Origin: Hirudinaria manillensis
Lineage: Eukaryota; Annelida; Clitellata; Hirudinida; Hirudinidae
Assembly: GCA_034509925.1 (NCBI GenBank)
Contig: CM067530.1
Location: forward strand, 5,564,001 to 5,628,000
Direction: 5' to 3'
Length of the DNA: 64,000 nucleotides
Shown: positions 43,715-54,120 of the stretch, one piece after another
Layout of the letters: each line of letters opens with the position of its first letter
Numbering within the stretch: the first letter of the stretch is position 1
Made by a program: the position numbers and the translations under genes
Notes under the pieces: generated by a model
What the model saw: only the letters and a program-made list of their open reading frames with translations
Database searches by the model: none
Told to the model about the DNA's origin: nothing

Positions 43715-46700
43715 ATGGAAACGTGTGGTTATTACAACTCATTCGATAACAAAAACACTGAAGTACTCAGTCAGGAAGAAAATCAGGATTACGAAGTGTT
43801 CGTATCCAATCTGAGTTACGATGTGACAGAGGAAGAGCTGGAAGAACTCTTTATCACCAAGTTGCCCGTTAAGAGAGTCAGAATCTTTCGCAATGAAGAC
43901 GGCTCGAGCTCGGGAACGGCCGAAGTGGTGTTTCACAGCATGTTCGACAGATTCAAGTCTTTCCTCATGTTCGGGAACAAGACTTTGCAAGGACGTCGTT
44001 TGAGGTTAAAATGCGGAGGAGAAGCCGTTAGATTCGGTAGAAGTAGCTATGAAAATCATGTTAACGTTGACACGAGCGTCTACTGCGAAAGTGAATGTTA
44101 CACAGAGAAATGGGAGGAAGAGTCGAACGATAACGCATATTCGACAACGAAAACGGTCGAGGAAGAAGACAAGGATTACGAAGTGTTCGTATCCAATCTG
44201 AGTTACGATGTGACGGAGGAAGAGCTGGAAGCACACTTTCTCACCAAGTTGCCCGTCAAGAGAGTCAGAATCTTTCGCAATGAAGACGGCTCGAGCTCGG
44301 GAACGGCCGAAGTGGTGTTTCACAGCATGTTCGACAGGTTCAAGTCTTTCCTCATGTTCGGGAACAAGACTTTGCAAGGACGTCGTTTGAGGTTAAAATG
44401 CGGAGGAGAAGCCGTTAGATTCGGACGAAGTAGCTATGAAAATCAGGCTACCGAAAACGTTGACACGAGCGTCTACTGCGAAAGTGAATGTTCCACAGAG
44501 AAATGGGAGGAAGAGTCGAACGATAACGCATATTCGACAACGAAAACGGTCGATGAAGAAGACAAGGATTACGAAGTGTTCGTATCCAATCTGAGTTACG
44601 ATGTGACGGAGGAAGAGCTGGAAGCACACTTTATCACCAAGTTGCCCGTCAAGAGAGTCAGAATCTTTCGCAATGAAGACGGATCGAGCTCGGGAACGGC
44701 CGAAGTGGTATTTCACAGCATGTTCGACAGGTTCAAGTCTTTCCTCATGTTCGGGAACAAGACTTTGCAAGGACGTCGTTTGAGGTTAAAATGCGGAGGA
44801 GAAGCCGTTAGATTCGGACGAAGTAGCTATGAAAATCAGGCTACCGAAAACGTTGACACGAGCGTCTACTGCGAAAGTGAATGTTCCACAGAGAAATGGG
44901 AGGAAGAGTCGAACGATAACGCATATTCGACAACGAAAACGGTCGATGAAGAAGACAAGGATTACGAAGTGTTCGTATCCAATCTGAGTTACGATGTGAC
45001 GGAGGAAGAGCTGGAAGCACACTTTCTCACCAAGTTGCCCGTCAAGAGAGTCAGAATCTTTCGCAATGAAGACGGCTCGAGCTCGGGAACGGCCGAAGTG
45101 GTGTTTCACAGCATGTTCGACAGGTTCAAGTCTTTCCTCATGTTCGGGAACAAGACTTTGCAAGGACGTCGTTTGAGGTTAAAATGCGGAGGAGAAGCCG
45201 TTAGATTCGGACGAAGTAGCTATGAAAATCAGGCTACCGAAAACGTTGACACGAGCGTCTACTGCGAAAGTGAATGTTCCACAGAGAAATGGGAGGAAGA
45301 GTCGAACGATAACGCATATTCGACAACGAAAACGGTCGATGAAGAAGACAAGGATTACGAAGTGTTCGTATCCAATCTGAGTTACGATGTGACGGAGGAA
45401 GAGCTGGAAGCACACTTTCTCACCAAGTTGCCCGTCAAGAGAGTCAGAATCTTTCGCAATGAAGACGGCTCGAGCTCGGGAACGGTCGAAGTGGTGTTTC
45501 ACAGCATGTTCGACAGGTTCAAGTCTTTCCTCATGTTCGGGAACAAGACTTTGCAAGGACGTCGTTTGAGGTTAAAATGCGGAGGAGAAGCCGTTAGATT
45601 CGGTAGAAGTAGCTATGAAAATCATGTTAACGTTGACACGAGCGTCTACTGCGAAAGTGAATGTTACACAGAGAAATGGGAGGAAGAGTCGAACGATAAC
45701 GCATATTCGACAACGAAAACGGTCGATGAAGAAGACAAGGATTACGAAGTGTTCGTATCCAATCTGAGTTACGATGTGACGGAGGAAGAGCTGGAAGCAC
45801 ACTTTATCACCAAGTTGCCCGTCAAGAGAGTCAGAATCTTTCGCAATGAAGACGGCTCGAGCTCGGGAACGGCCGAAGTGGTGTTTCACAGCATGTTCGA
45901 CAGGTTCAAGTCTTTCCTCATGTTCGGGAACAAGACTTTGCAAGGACGTCGTTTGAGGTTAAAATGCGGAGGAGAAGCCGTTAGATTCGGTAGAAGTAGC
46001 TATGAAAATCATGTTAACGTTGACACGAGCGTCTACTGCGAAAGTGAATGTTACACAGAGAAATGGGAGGAAGAGTCGAACGATAACGCATATTCGACAA
46101 CGAAAACGGTCGATGAAGAAGACAAGGATTACGAAGTGTTCGTATCCAATCTGAGTTACGATGTGACGGAGGAAGAGCTGGAAGCACACTTTATCACCAA
46201 GTTGCCCGTCAAGAGAGTCAGAATCTTTCGCAATGAAGACGGATCGAGCTCGGGAACGGCCGAAGTGGTATTTCACAGCATGTTCGACAGGTTCAAGTCT
46301 TTCCTCATGTTCGGGAACAAGACTTTGCAAGGACGTCGTTTGAGGTTAAAATGCGGAGGAGAAGCCGTTAGATTCGGACGAAGTAGCTATGAAAATCAGG
46401 CTACCGAAAACGTTGACACGAGCGTCTACTGCGAAAGTGAATGTTCCACAGAGAAATGGGAGGAAGAGTCGAACGATAACGCATATTCGACAACGAAAAC
46501 GGTCGATGAAGAAGACAAGGATTACGAAGTGTTCGTATCCAATCTGAGTTACGATGTGACGGAGGAAGAGCTGGAAGCACACTTTATCACCAAGTTGCCC
46601 GTCAAGAGAGTCAGAATCTTTCGCAATGAAGACGGATCGAGCTCGGGAACGGCCGAAGTGGTATTTCACAGCATGTTCGACAGATTCAAGTCTTTCCTTA

Positions 46701-46933
46701 TGTTCGGGAACAAGAATTTGCAAGGACGTCGCTTGAGGTTAAAATGCGGTGGAGCGGCGGTCGCACATAATAGCCGAAACGGATATTCGGAACGGATTTC
46801 TTGTGGACTAGACGAATATAAATGTTCTCTAAAAGAGCCTGTACGTAAACAGCAACGGAAAAAATTGACAACTGCACATCACGACGTCATTCAAGATCTT
46901 CACCTGAGAAACCTTTACGTTGTTGTCGTCTAA
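43715..46933 (+). CDS. Poly-RRM protein 7, 8 RRM units, 1072 aa
   Basis: Linkers: HV, QAT, QAT, QAT, QAT, HV, HV, QAT. Counting from the cap the joins are seven: HV, QAT, QAT, QAT, HV, HV, QAT. Unit 5 has GTVEVVF instead of GTAEVVF, a private change inside the RNP1 motif. Relative to the next gene it has one extra 131-residue unit (the lengths differ by exactly 131). The tail is DVIQ and is followed by the only spacer with an insertion. Confidence 0.86.
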   Translation: METCGYYNSFDNKNTEVLSQEENQDYEVFVSNLSYDVTEEELEELFITKLPVKRVRIFRNEDGSSSGTAEVVFHSMFDRFKSFLMFGNKTLQGRRLRLKCGGEAVRFGRSSYENHVNVDTSVYCESECYTEKWEEESNDNAYSTTKTVEEEDKDYEVFVSNLSYDVTEEELEAHFLTKLPVKRVRIFRNEDGSSSGTAEVVFHSMFDRFKSFLMFGNKTLQGRRLRLKCGGEAVRFGRSSYENQATENVDTSVYCESECSTEKWEEESNDNAYSTTKTVDEEDKDYEVFVSNLSYDVTEEELEAHFITKLPVKRVRIFRNEDGSSSGTAEVVFHSMFDRFKSFLMFGNKTLQGRRLRLKCGGEAVRFGRSSYENQATENVDTSVYCESECSTEKWEEESNDNAYSTTKTVDEEDKDYEVFVSNLSYDVTEEELEAHFLTKLPVKRVRIFRNEDGSSSGTAEVVFHSMFDRFKSFLMFGNKTLQGRRLRLKCGGEAVRFGRSSYENQATENVDTSVYCESECSTEKWEEESNDNAYSTTKTVDEEDKDYEVFVSNLSYDVTEEELEAHFLTKLPVKRVRIFRNEDGSSSGTVEVVFHSMFDRFKSFLMFGNKTLQGRRLRLKCGGEAVRFGRSSYENHVNVDTSVYCESECYTEKWEEESNDNAYSTTKTVDEEDKDYEVFVSNLSYDVTEEELEAHFITKLPVKRVRIFRNEDGSSSGTAEVVFHSMFDRFKSFLMFGNKTLQGRRLRLKCGGEAVRFGRSSYENHVNVDTSVYCESECYTEKWEEESNDNAYSTTKTVDEEDKDYEVFVSNLSYDVTEEELEAHFITKLPVKRVRIFRNEDGSSSGTAEVVFHSMFDRFKSFLMFGNKTLQGRRLRLKCGGEAVRFGRSSYENQATENVDTSVYCESECSTEKWEEESNDNAYSTTKTVDEEDKDYEVFVSNLSYDVTEEELEAHFITKLPVKRVRIFRNEDGSSSGTAEVVFHSMFDRFKSFLMFGNKNLQGRRLRLKCGGAAVAHNSRNGYSERISCGLDEYKCSLKEPVRKQQRKKLTTAHHDVIQDLHLRNLYVVVV

Positions 46934-46996
46934 AACCGCAAATTTTGTGCGCGATTCTTTTTACTGACCATTTTATCAGTCGAATTATATATTTAT

Positions 46997-47058
46997 TTTT
47001 TTTTTTTTTTTTTTTTTTAGAGTTTAGAGTTTATTGAACAAACAATTGAACAAACAAT
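46997..47058 (-). mobile_element. 62-bp poly(A)-ended retro-insert in an array spacer
   Basis: Only this spacer has extra bases between ATTTAT and AATGTCG. The insert is a 22-T run and then about 40 bases. Read on the minus strand it ends AATAAACTCTAAACTCT followed by poly(A), which is the look of a 5'-truncated reverse-transcribed 3' end (LINE- or SINE-mobilised, or an mRNA end). It holds a short direct repeat of GAACAAACAATT type. No clear long target-site duplication is visible. The family is unknown. Confidence 0.65.
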
Positions 47059-47485
47059 AATGTCGTATTTTTAATTTAACCGTTGACAATAAATGCATCA
47101 AACGAAATCCATATAGAATCGTTTTAAAATACATATTTTTAATTGTTAGACATAAAAATTAGTTAATTTTGCATTGTTTTATTATAAATGTCGATGAACC
47201 GGATATTTTTTTTAAAACCATTTTTGCATCTCTATCATCCATTAACGTTTGAATGTTAAATTATAAGTGAAAATTTAATAACGAAATCATTAGATGGTTT
47301 ATTTTTTATATCTTTTAGGGGTGAAAATATAATTAGTTAAACATTAAATTAGTGAAAGAAATTAATTAATTTATATATTTTTAAGATTCAGCATCTTTTT
47401 AGCGAACGACGATGCATTACTTAAGATAAATCTATCACACAAAAAAGCACCAATTAAAGTTAAAAACCGTCTAAGAGAAACCGAA

Positions 47486-50311
47486 ATGGAAACGTGTGGT
47501 TATTACAACTCATTCGATAACAAAAACATTGAAGTACTCAGTCAGGAAGAAAATCAGGATTACGAAGTGTTCGTATCCAATCTGAGTTACGATGTGACAG
47601 AGGAAGAGCTGGAAGAACTCTTTATCACCAAGTTGCCCGTTAAGAGAGTCAGAATCTTTCGCAATGAAGACGGCTCGAGCTCGGGAACGGCCGAAGTGGT
47701 GTTTCACAGCATGTTCGACAGATTCAAGTCTTTCCTCATGTTCGGGAACAAGACTTTGCAAGGACGTCGTTTGAGGTTAAAATGCGGAGGAGAAGCCGTT
47801 AGATTCGGTAGAAGTAGCTATGAAAATCATGTTAACGTTGACACGAGCGTCTACTGCGAAAGTGAATGTTACACAGAGAAATGGGAGGAAGAGTCGAACG
47901 ATAACGCATATTCGACAACGAAAACGGTCGAGGAAGAAGACAAGGATTACGAAGTGTTCGTATCCAATCTGAGTTACGATGTGACGGAGGAAGAGCTGGA
48001 AGCACACTTTCTCACCAAGTTGCCCGTCAAGAGAGTCAGAATCTTTCGCAATGAAGACGGCTCGAGCTCGGGAACGGCCGAAGTGGTGTTTCACAGCATG
48101 TTCGACAGGTTCAAGTCTTTCCTCATGTTCGGGAACAAGACTTTGCAAGGACGTCGTTTGAGGTTAAAATGCGGAGGAGAAGCCGTTAGATTCGGACGAA
48201 GTAGCTATGAAAATCAGGCTACCGAAAACGTTGACACGAGCGTCTACTGCGAAAGTGAATGTTCCACAGAGAAACGGGAGGAAGAGTCGAACGATAACGC
48301 ATATTCGACAACGAAAACGGTCGATGAAGAAGACAAGGATTACGAAGTGTTCGTATCCAATCTGAGTTACGATGTGACGGAGGAAGAGCTGGAAGCACAC
48401 TTTATCACCAAGTTGCCCGTCAAGAGAGTCAGAATCTTTCGCAATGAAGACGGATCGAGCTCGGGAACGGCCGAAGTGGTATTTCACAGCATGTTCGACA
48501 GGTTCAAGTCTTTCCTCATGTTCGGGAACAAGACTTTGCAAGGACGTCGTTTGAGGTTAAAATGCGGAGGAGAAGCCGTTAGATTCGGACGAAGTAGCTA
48601 TGAAAATCAGGCTACCGAAAACGTTGACACGAGCGTCTACTGCGAAAGTGAATGTTCCACAGAGAAATGGGAGGAAGAGTCGAACGATAACGCATATTCG
48701 ACAACGAAAACGGTCGATGAAGAAGACAAGGATTACGAAGTGTTCGTATCCAATCTGAGTTACGATGTGACGGAGGAAGAGCTGGAAGCACACTTTCTCA
48801 CCAAGTTGCCCGTCAAGAGAGTCAGAATCTTTCGCAATGAAGACGGCTCGAGCTCGGGAACGGCCGAAGTGGTGTTTCACAGCATGTTCGACAGGTTCAA
48901 GTCTTTCCTCATGTTCGGGAACAAGACTTTGCAAGGACGTCGTTTGAGGTTAAAATGCGGAGGAGAAGCCGTTAGATTCGGTAGAAGTAGCTATGAAAAT
49001 CATGTTAACGTTGACACGAGCGTCTACTGCGAAAGTGAATGTTACACAGAGAAATGGGAGGAAGAGTCGAACGATAACGCATATTCGACAACGAAAACGG
49101 TCGATGAAGAAGACAAGGATTACGAAGTGTTCGTATCCAATCTGAGTTACGATGTGACGGAGGAAGAGCTGGAAGCACACTTTATCACCAAGTTGCCCGT
49201 CAAGAGAGTCAGAATCTTTCGCAATGAAGACGGCTCGAGCTCGGGAACGGCCGAAGTGGTGTTTCACAGCATGTTCGACAGGTTCAAGTCTTTCCTCATG
49301 TTCGGGAACAAGACTTTGCAAGGACGTCGTTTGAGGTTAAAATGCGGAGGAGAAGCCGTTAGATTCGGTAGAAGTAGCTATGAAAATCATGTTAACGTTG
49401 ACACGAGCGTCTACTGCGAAAGTGAATGTTACACAGAGAAATGGGAGGAAGAGTCGAACGATAACGCATATTCGACAACGAAAACGGTCGATGAAGAAGA
49501 CAAGGATTACGAAGTGTTCGTATCCAATCTGAGTTACGATGTGACGGAGGAAGAGCTGGAAGCACACTTTATCACCAAGTTGCCCGTCAAGAGAGTCAGA
49601 ATCTTTCGCAATGAAGACGGATCGAGCTCGGGAACGGCCGAAGTGGTATTTCACAGCATGTTCGACAGGTTCAAGTCTTTCCTCATGTTCGGGAACAAGA
49701 CTTTGCAAGGACGTCGTTTGAGGTTAAAATGCGGAGGAGAAGCCGTTAGATTCGGACGAAGTAGCTATGAAAATCAGGCTACCGAAAACGTTGACACGAG
49801 CGTCTACTGCGAAAGTGAATGTTCCACAGAGAAATGGGAGGAAGAGTCGAACGATAACGCATATTCGACAACGAAAACGGTCGATGAAGAAGACAAGGAT
49901 TACGAAGTGTTCGTATCCAATCTGAGTTACGATGTGACGGAGGAAGAGCTGGAAGCACACTTTATCACCAAGTTGCCCGTCAAGAGAGTCAGAATCTTTC
50001 GCAATGAAGACGGATCGAGCTCGGGAACGGCCGAAGTGGTATTTCACAGCATGTTCGACAGATTCAAGTCTTTCCTTATGTTCGGGAACAAGAATTTGCA
50101 AGGACGTCGCTTGAGGTTAAAATGCGGTGGAGCGGCGGTCGCACATAATAGCCGAAACGGATATTCGGAACGGATTTCTTGTGGACTAGACGAATATAAA
50201 TGTTCTCTAAAAGAGCCTGTACGTAAACAGCAACGGAAAAAATTGACAACTGCACATCACGACATCATTCAAGATCTTCACCTGAGAAACCTTTACGTTG
50301 TTGTCGTCTAA
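47486..50311 (+). CDS. Poly-RRM protein 8, 7 RRM units, 941 aa
   Basis: Cap NIEV. Linkers: HV, QAT, QAT, HV, HV, QAT. It has the same order of units as the preceding gene, minus one QAT-linked L-type unit. The second linker has STEKREEE (W to R), the same change found in the twelve-unit gene. That indicates exchange or conversion between non-adjacent members. The tail is DIIQ. The spacer before it lacks a TGCAT found elsewhere and carries the poly(A) insert. Confidence 0.87.
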   Translation: METCGYYNSFDNKNIEVLSQEENQDYEVFVSNLSYDVTEEELEELFITKLPVKRVRIFRNEDGSSSGTAEVVFHSMFDRFKSFLMFGNKTLQGRRLRLKCGGEAVRFGRSSYENHVNVDTSVYCESECYTEKWEEESNDNAYSTTKTVEEEDKDYEVFVSNLSYDVTEEELEAHFLTKLPVKRVRIFRNEDGSSSGTAEVVFHSMFDRFKSFLMFGNKTLQGRRLRLKCGGEAVRFGRSSYENQATENVDTSVYCESECSTEKREEESNDNAYSTTKTVDEEDKDYEVFVSNLSYDVTEEELEAHFITKLPVKRVRIFRNEDGSSSGTAEVVFHSMFDRFKSFLMFGNKTLQGRRLRLKCGGEAVRFGRSSYENQATENVDTSVYCESECSTEKWEEESNDNAYSTTKTVDEEDKDYEVFVSNLSYDVTEEELEAHFLTKLPVKRVRIFRNEDGSSSGTAEVVFHSMFDRFKSFLMFGNKTLQGRRLRLKCGGEAVRFGRSSYENHVNVDTSVYCESECYTEKWEEESNDNAYSTTKTVDEEDKDYEVFVSNLSYDVTEEELEAHFITKLPVKRVRIFRNEDGSSSGTAEVVFHSMFDRFKSFLMFGNKTLQGRRLRLKCGGEAVRFGRSSYENHVNVDTSVYCESECYTEKWEEESNDNAYSTTKTVDEEDKDYEVFVSNLSYDVTEEELEAHFITKLPVKRVRIFRNEDGSSSGTAEVVFHSMFDRFKSFLMFGNKTLQGRRLRLKCGGEAVRFGRSSYENQATENVDTSVYCESECSTEKWEEESNDNAYSTTKTVDEEDKDYEVFVSNLSYDVTEEELEAHFITKLPVKRVRIFRNEDGSSSGTAEVVFHSMFDRFKSFLMFGNKNLQGRRLRLKCGGAAVAHNSRNGYSERISCGLDEYKCSLKEPVRKQQRKKLTTAHHDIIQDLHLRNLYVVVV

Positions 50312-50805
50312 AACCGCAAATTCTTTGCGCGATTCTTATTGCTGACCATTTTATCTGTCGAATTATATATTTATAATGTCGTATTTTTAATTTAACCGTT
50401 GACAATAAATGCATCAAACGAAATCCATATAGAATCGTTTTAAAATACATATTTTTAATTGTTAGACATAAAAATTAGTTAATTTTGCATTGTTTTATTA
50501 TAAATGTCGATGAACCGGATATTTTTTTAAAACCATTTTTGCATCTCTATCATCCATTAACGTTTGAATGTTAAATTATAAGTGAAAATTTAATAACGAA
50601 ATCATTGCATTAGATGGTTTATTTTTTATATCTTTTAGGGGTGAAAATATAATTAGTTAAACATTAAATTAGTGAAAGAAATTAATTAATTTATATATTT
50701 TTAAGATTCAGCATCTTTTTAGCGAACGACGATGCATTACTTAAGATAAATCTATCACACAAAAAAGCACCAATTAAAGTTAAAAACCGTCTAAGAGAAA
50801 CCGAA

Positions 50806-53625
50806 ATGGAAACGTGTGGTTATTACAACTCATTCGATAACAAAAACATTGAAGTACTCAGTCAGGAAGAAAATCAGGATTACGAAGTGTTCGTATCCAA
50901 TCTGAGTTACGATGTGACAGAGGAAGAGCTGGAAGAACTCTTTATCACCAAGTTGCCCGTTAAGAGAGTCAGAATCTTTCGCAATGAAGACGGCTCGAGC
51001 TCGGGAACGGCCGAAGTGGTGTTTCACAGCATGTTCGACAGATTCAAGTCTTTCCTCATGTTCGGGAACAAGACTTTGCAAGGACGTCGTTTGAGGTTAA
51101 AATGCGGAGGAGAAGCCGTTAGATTCGGTAGAAGTAGCTATGAAAATCATGTTAACGTTGACACGAGCGTCTACTGCGAAAGTGAATGTTACACAGAGAA
51201 ATGGGAGGAAGAGTCGAACGATAACGCATATTCGACAACGAAAACGGTCGAGGAAGAAGACAAGGATTACGAAGTGTTCGTATCCAATCTGAGTTACGAT
51301 GTGACGGAGGAAGAGCTGGAAGCACACTTTCTCACCAAGTTGCCCGTCAAGAGAGTCAGAATCTTTCGCAATGAAGACGGCTCGAGCTCGGGAACGGCCG
51401 AAGTGGTGTTTCACAGCATGTTCGACAGGTTCAAGTCTTTTCTCATGTTCGGGAACAAGACTTTGCAAGGACGTCGTTTGAGGTTAAAATGCGGAGGAGA
51501 AGCCGTTAGATTCGGTAGAAGTAGCTATGAAAATCATGTTAACGTTGACACGAGCGTCTACTGCGAAAGTGAATGTTACACAGAGAAATGGGAGGAAGAG
51601 TCGAACGATAACGCATATTCGACAACGAAAACGGTCGATGAAGAAGACAAGGATTACGAAGTGTTCGTATCCAATCTGAGTTACGATGTGACGGAGGAAG
51701 AGCTGGAAGCACACTTTATCACCAAGTTGCCCGTCAAGAGAGTCAGAATCTTTCGCAATGAAGACGGCTCGAGCTCGGGAACGGCCGAAGTGGTGTTTCA
51801 CAGCATGTTCGACAGGTTCAAGTCTTTCCTCATGTTCGGGAACAAGACTTTGCAAGGACGTCGTTTGAGGTTAAAATGCGGAGGAGAAGCCGTTAGATTC
51901 GGTAGAAGTAGCTATGAAAATCATGTTAACGTTGACACGAGCGTCTACTGCGAAAGTGAATGTTACACAGAGAAATGGGAGGAAGAGTCGAACGATAACG
52001 CATATTCGACAACGAAAACGGTCGATGAAGAAGACAAGGATTACGAAGTGTTCGTATCCAATCTGAGTTACGATGTGACGGAGGAAGAGCTGGAAGCACA
52101 CTTTCTCACCAAGTTGCCCGTCAAGAGAGTCAGAATCTTTCGCAATGAAGACGGCTCGAGCTCGGGAACGGCCGAAGTGGTGTTTCACAGCATGTTCGAC
52201 AGGTTCAAGTCTTTCCTCATGTTCGGGAACAAGACTTTGCAAGGACGTCGTTTGAGGTTAAAATGCGGAGGAGAAGCCGTTAGATTCGGACGAAGTAGCT
52301 ATGAAAATCAGGCTACCGAAAACGTTGACACGAGCGTCTACTGCGAAAGTGAATGTTCCACAGAGAAATGGGAGGAAGAGTCGAACGATAACGCATATTC
52401 GACAACGAAAACGGTCGATGAAGAAGACAAGGATTACGAAGTGTTCGTATCCAATCTGAGTTACGATGTGACGGAGGAAGAGCTGGAAGCACACTTTCTC
52501 ACCAAGTTGCCCGTCAAGAGAGTCAGAATCTTTCGCAATGAAGACGGCTCGAGCTCGGGAACGGCCGAAGTGGTGTTTCACAGCATGTTCGACAGGTTCA
52601 AGTCTTTCCTCATGTTCGGGAACAAGACTTTGCAAGGACGTCGTTTGAGGTTAAAATGCGGAGGAGAAGCCGTTAGATTCGGTAGAAGTAGCTATGAAAA
52701 TCATGTTAACGTTGACACGAGCGTCTACTGCGAAAGTGAATGTTACACAGAGAAATGGGAGGAAGAGTCGAACGATAACGCATATTCGACAACGAAAACG
52801 GTCGATGAAGAAGACAAGGATTACGAAGTGTTCGTATCCAATCTGAGTTACGATGTGACGGAGGAAGAGCTGGAAGCACACTTTATCACCAAGTTGCCCG
52901 TCAAGAGAGTCAGAATCTTTCGCAATGAAGACGGATCGAGCTCGGGAACGGCCGAAGTGGTATTTCACAGCATGTTCGACAGGTTCAAGTCTTTCCTCAT
53001 GTTCGGGAACAAGACTTTGCAAGGACGTCGTTTGAGGTTAAAATGCGGAGGAGAAGCCGTTAGATTCGGACGAAGTAGCTATGAAAATCAGGCTACCGAA
53101 AACGTTGACACGAGCGTCTACTGCGAAAGTGAATGTTCCACAGAGAAATGGGAGGAAGAGTCGAACGATAACGCATATTCGACAACGAAAACGGTCGATG
53201 AAGAAGACAAGGATTACGAAGTGTTCGTATCCAATCTGAGTTACGATGTGACGGAGGAAGAGCTGGAAGCACACTTTATCACCAAGTTGCCCGTCAAGAG
53301 AGTCAGAATCTTTCGCAATGAAGACGGATCGAGCTCGGGAACGGCCGAAGTGGTATTTCACAGCATGTTCGACAGATTCAAGTCTTTCCTTATGTTCGGG
53401 AACAAGAATTTGCAAGGACGTCGCTTGAGGTTAAAATGCGGTGGAGCGGCGGTCGCACATAATAGCCGAAACGGATATTCGGAACGGATTTCTTGTGGAC
53501 TAGACGAATATAAATGTTCTCTAAAAGAGCCTGTACGTAAACAGCAACGGAAAAAATTGACAACTGCACATCACGACATCATTCAAGATCTTCACCTGAG
53601 AAACCTTTACGTTGTTGTCGTCTAA
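50806..53625 (+). CDS. Poly-RRM protein 9, 7 RRM units, 939 aa
   Basis: Linkers: HV, HV, HV, QAT, HV, QAT. Helix-1 forms: EELFI, L, I, L, L, I, I. The unit count equals that of the previous gene, but the linker order differs, so the two are not simple copies. The upstream spacer is one base shorter than usual, in a T-run. The tail is DIIQ. Confidence 0.87.
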   Translation: METCGYYNSFDNKNIEVLSQEENQDYEVFVSNLSYDVTEEELEELFITKLPVKRVRIFRNEDGSSSGTAEVVFHSMFDRFKSFLMFGNKTLQGRRLRLKCGGEAVRFGRSSYENHVNVDTSVYCESECYTEKWEEESNDNAYSTTKTVEEEDKDYEVFVSNLSYDVTEEELEAHFLTKLPVKRVRIFRNEDGSSSGTAEVVFHSMFDRFKSFLMFGNKTLQGRRLRLKCGGEAVRFGRSSYENHVNVDTSVYCESECYTEKWEEESNDNAYSTTKTVDEEDKDYEVFVSNLSYDVTEEELEAHFITKLPVKRVRIFRNEDGSSSGTAEVVFHSMFDRFKSFLMFGNKTLQGRRLRLKCGGEAVRFGRSSYENHVNVDTSVYCESECYTEKWEEESNDNAYSTTKTVDEEDKDYEVFVSNLSYDVTEEELEAHFLTKLPVKRVRIFRNEDGSSSGTAEVVFHSMFDRFKSFLMFGNKTLQGRRLRLKCGGEAVRFGRSSYENQATENVDTSVYCESECSTEKWEEESNDNAYSTTKTVDEEDKDYEVFVSNLSYDVTEEELEAHFLTKLPVKRVRIFRNEDGSSSGTAEVVFHSMFDRFKSFLMFGNKTLQGRRLRLKCGGEAVRFGRSSYENHVNVDTSVYCESECYTEKWEEESNDNAYSTTKTVDEEDKDYEVFVSNLSYDVTEEELEAHFITKLPVKRVRIFRNEDGSSSGTAEVVFHSMFDRFKSFLMFGNKTLQGRRLRLKCGGEAVRFGRSSYENQATENVDTSVYCESECSTEKWEEESNDNAYSTTKTVDEEDKDYEVFVSNLSYDVTEEELEAHFITKLPVKRVRIFRNEDGSSSGTAEVVFHSMFDRFKSFLMFGNKNLQGRRLRLKCGGAAVAHNSRNGYSERISCGLDEYKCSLKEPVRKQQRKKLTTAHHDIIQDLHLRNLYVVVV

Positions 53626-54120
53626 AACCGCAAATTCTTTGCGCGATTCTTATTGCTGACCATTTTATCTGTCGAATTATATATTTATAATGTCGTATTT
53701 TTAATTTAACCGTTGACAATAAATGCATCAAACGAAATCCATATAGAATCGTTTTAAAATACATATTTTTAATTGTTAGACATAAAAATTAGTTAATTTT
53801 GCATTGTTTTATTATAAATGTCGATGAACCGGATATTTTTTTTAAAACCATTTTTGCATCTCTATCATCCATTAACGTTTGAATGTTAAATTATAAGTGA
53901 AAATTTAATAACGAAATCATTGCATTAGATGGTTTATTTTTTATATCTTTTAGGGGTGAAAATATAATTAGTTAAACATTAAATTAGTGAAAGAAATTAA
54001 TTAATTTATATATTTTTAAGATTCAGCATCTTTTTAGCGAACGACGATGCATTACTTAAGATAAATCTATCACACAAAAAAGCACCAATTAAAGTTAAAA
54101 ACCGTCTAAGAGAAACCGAA

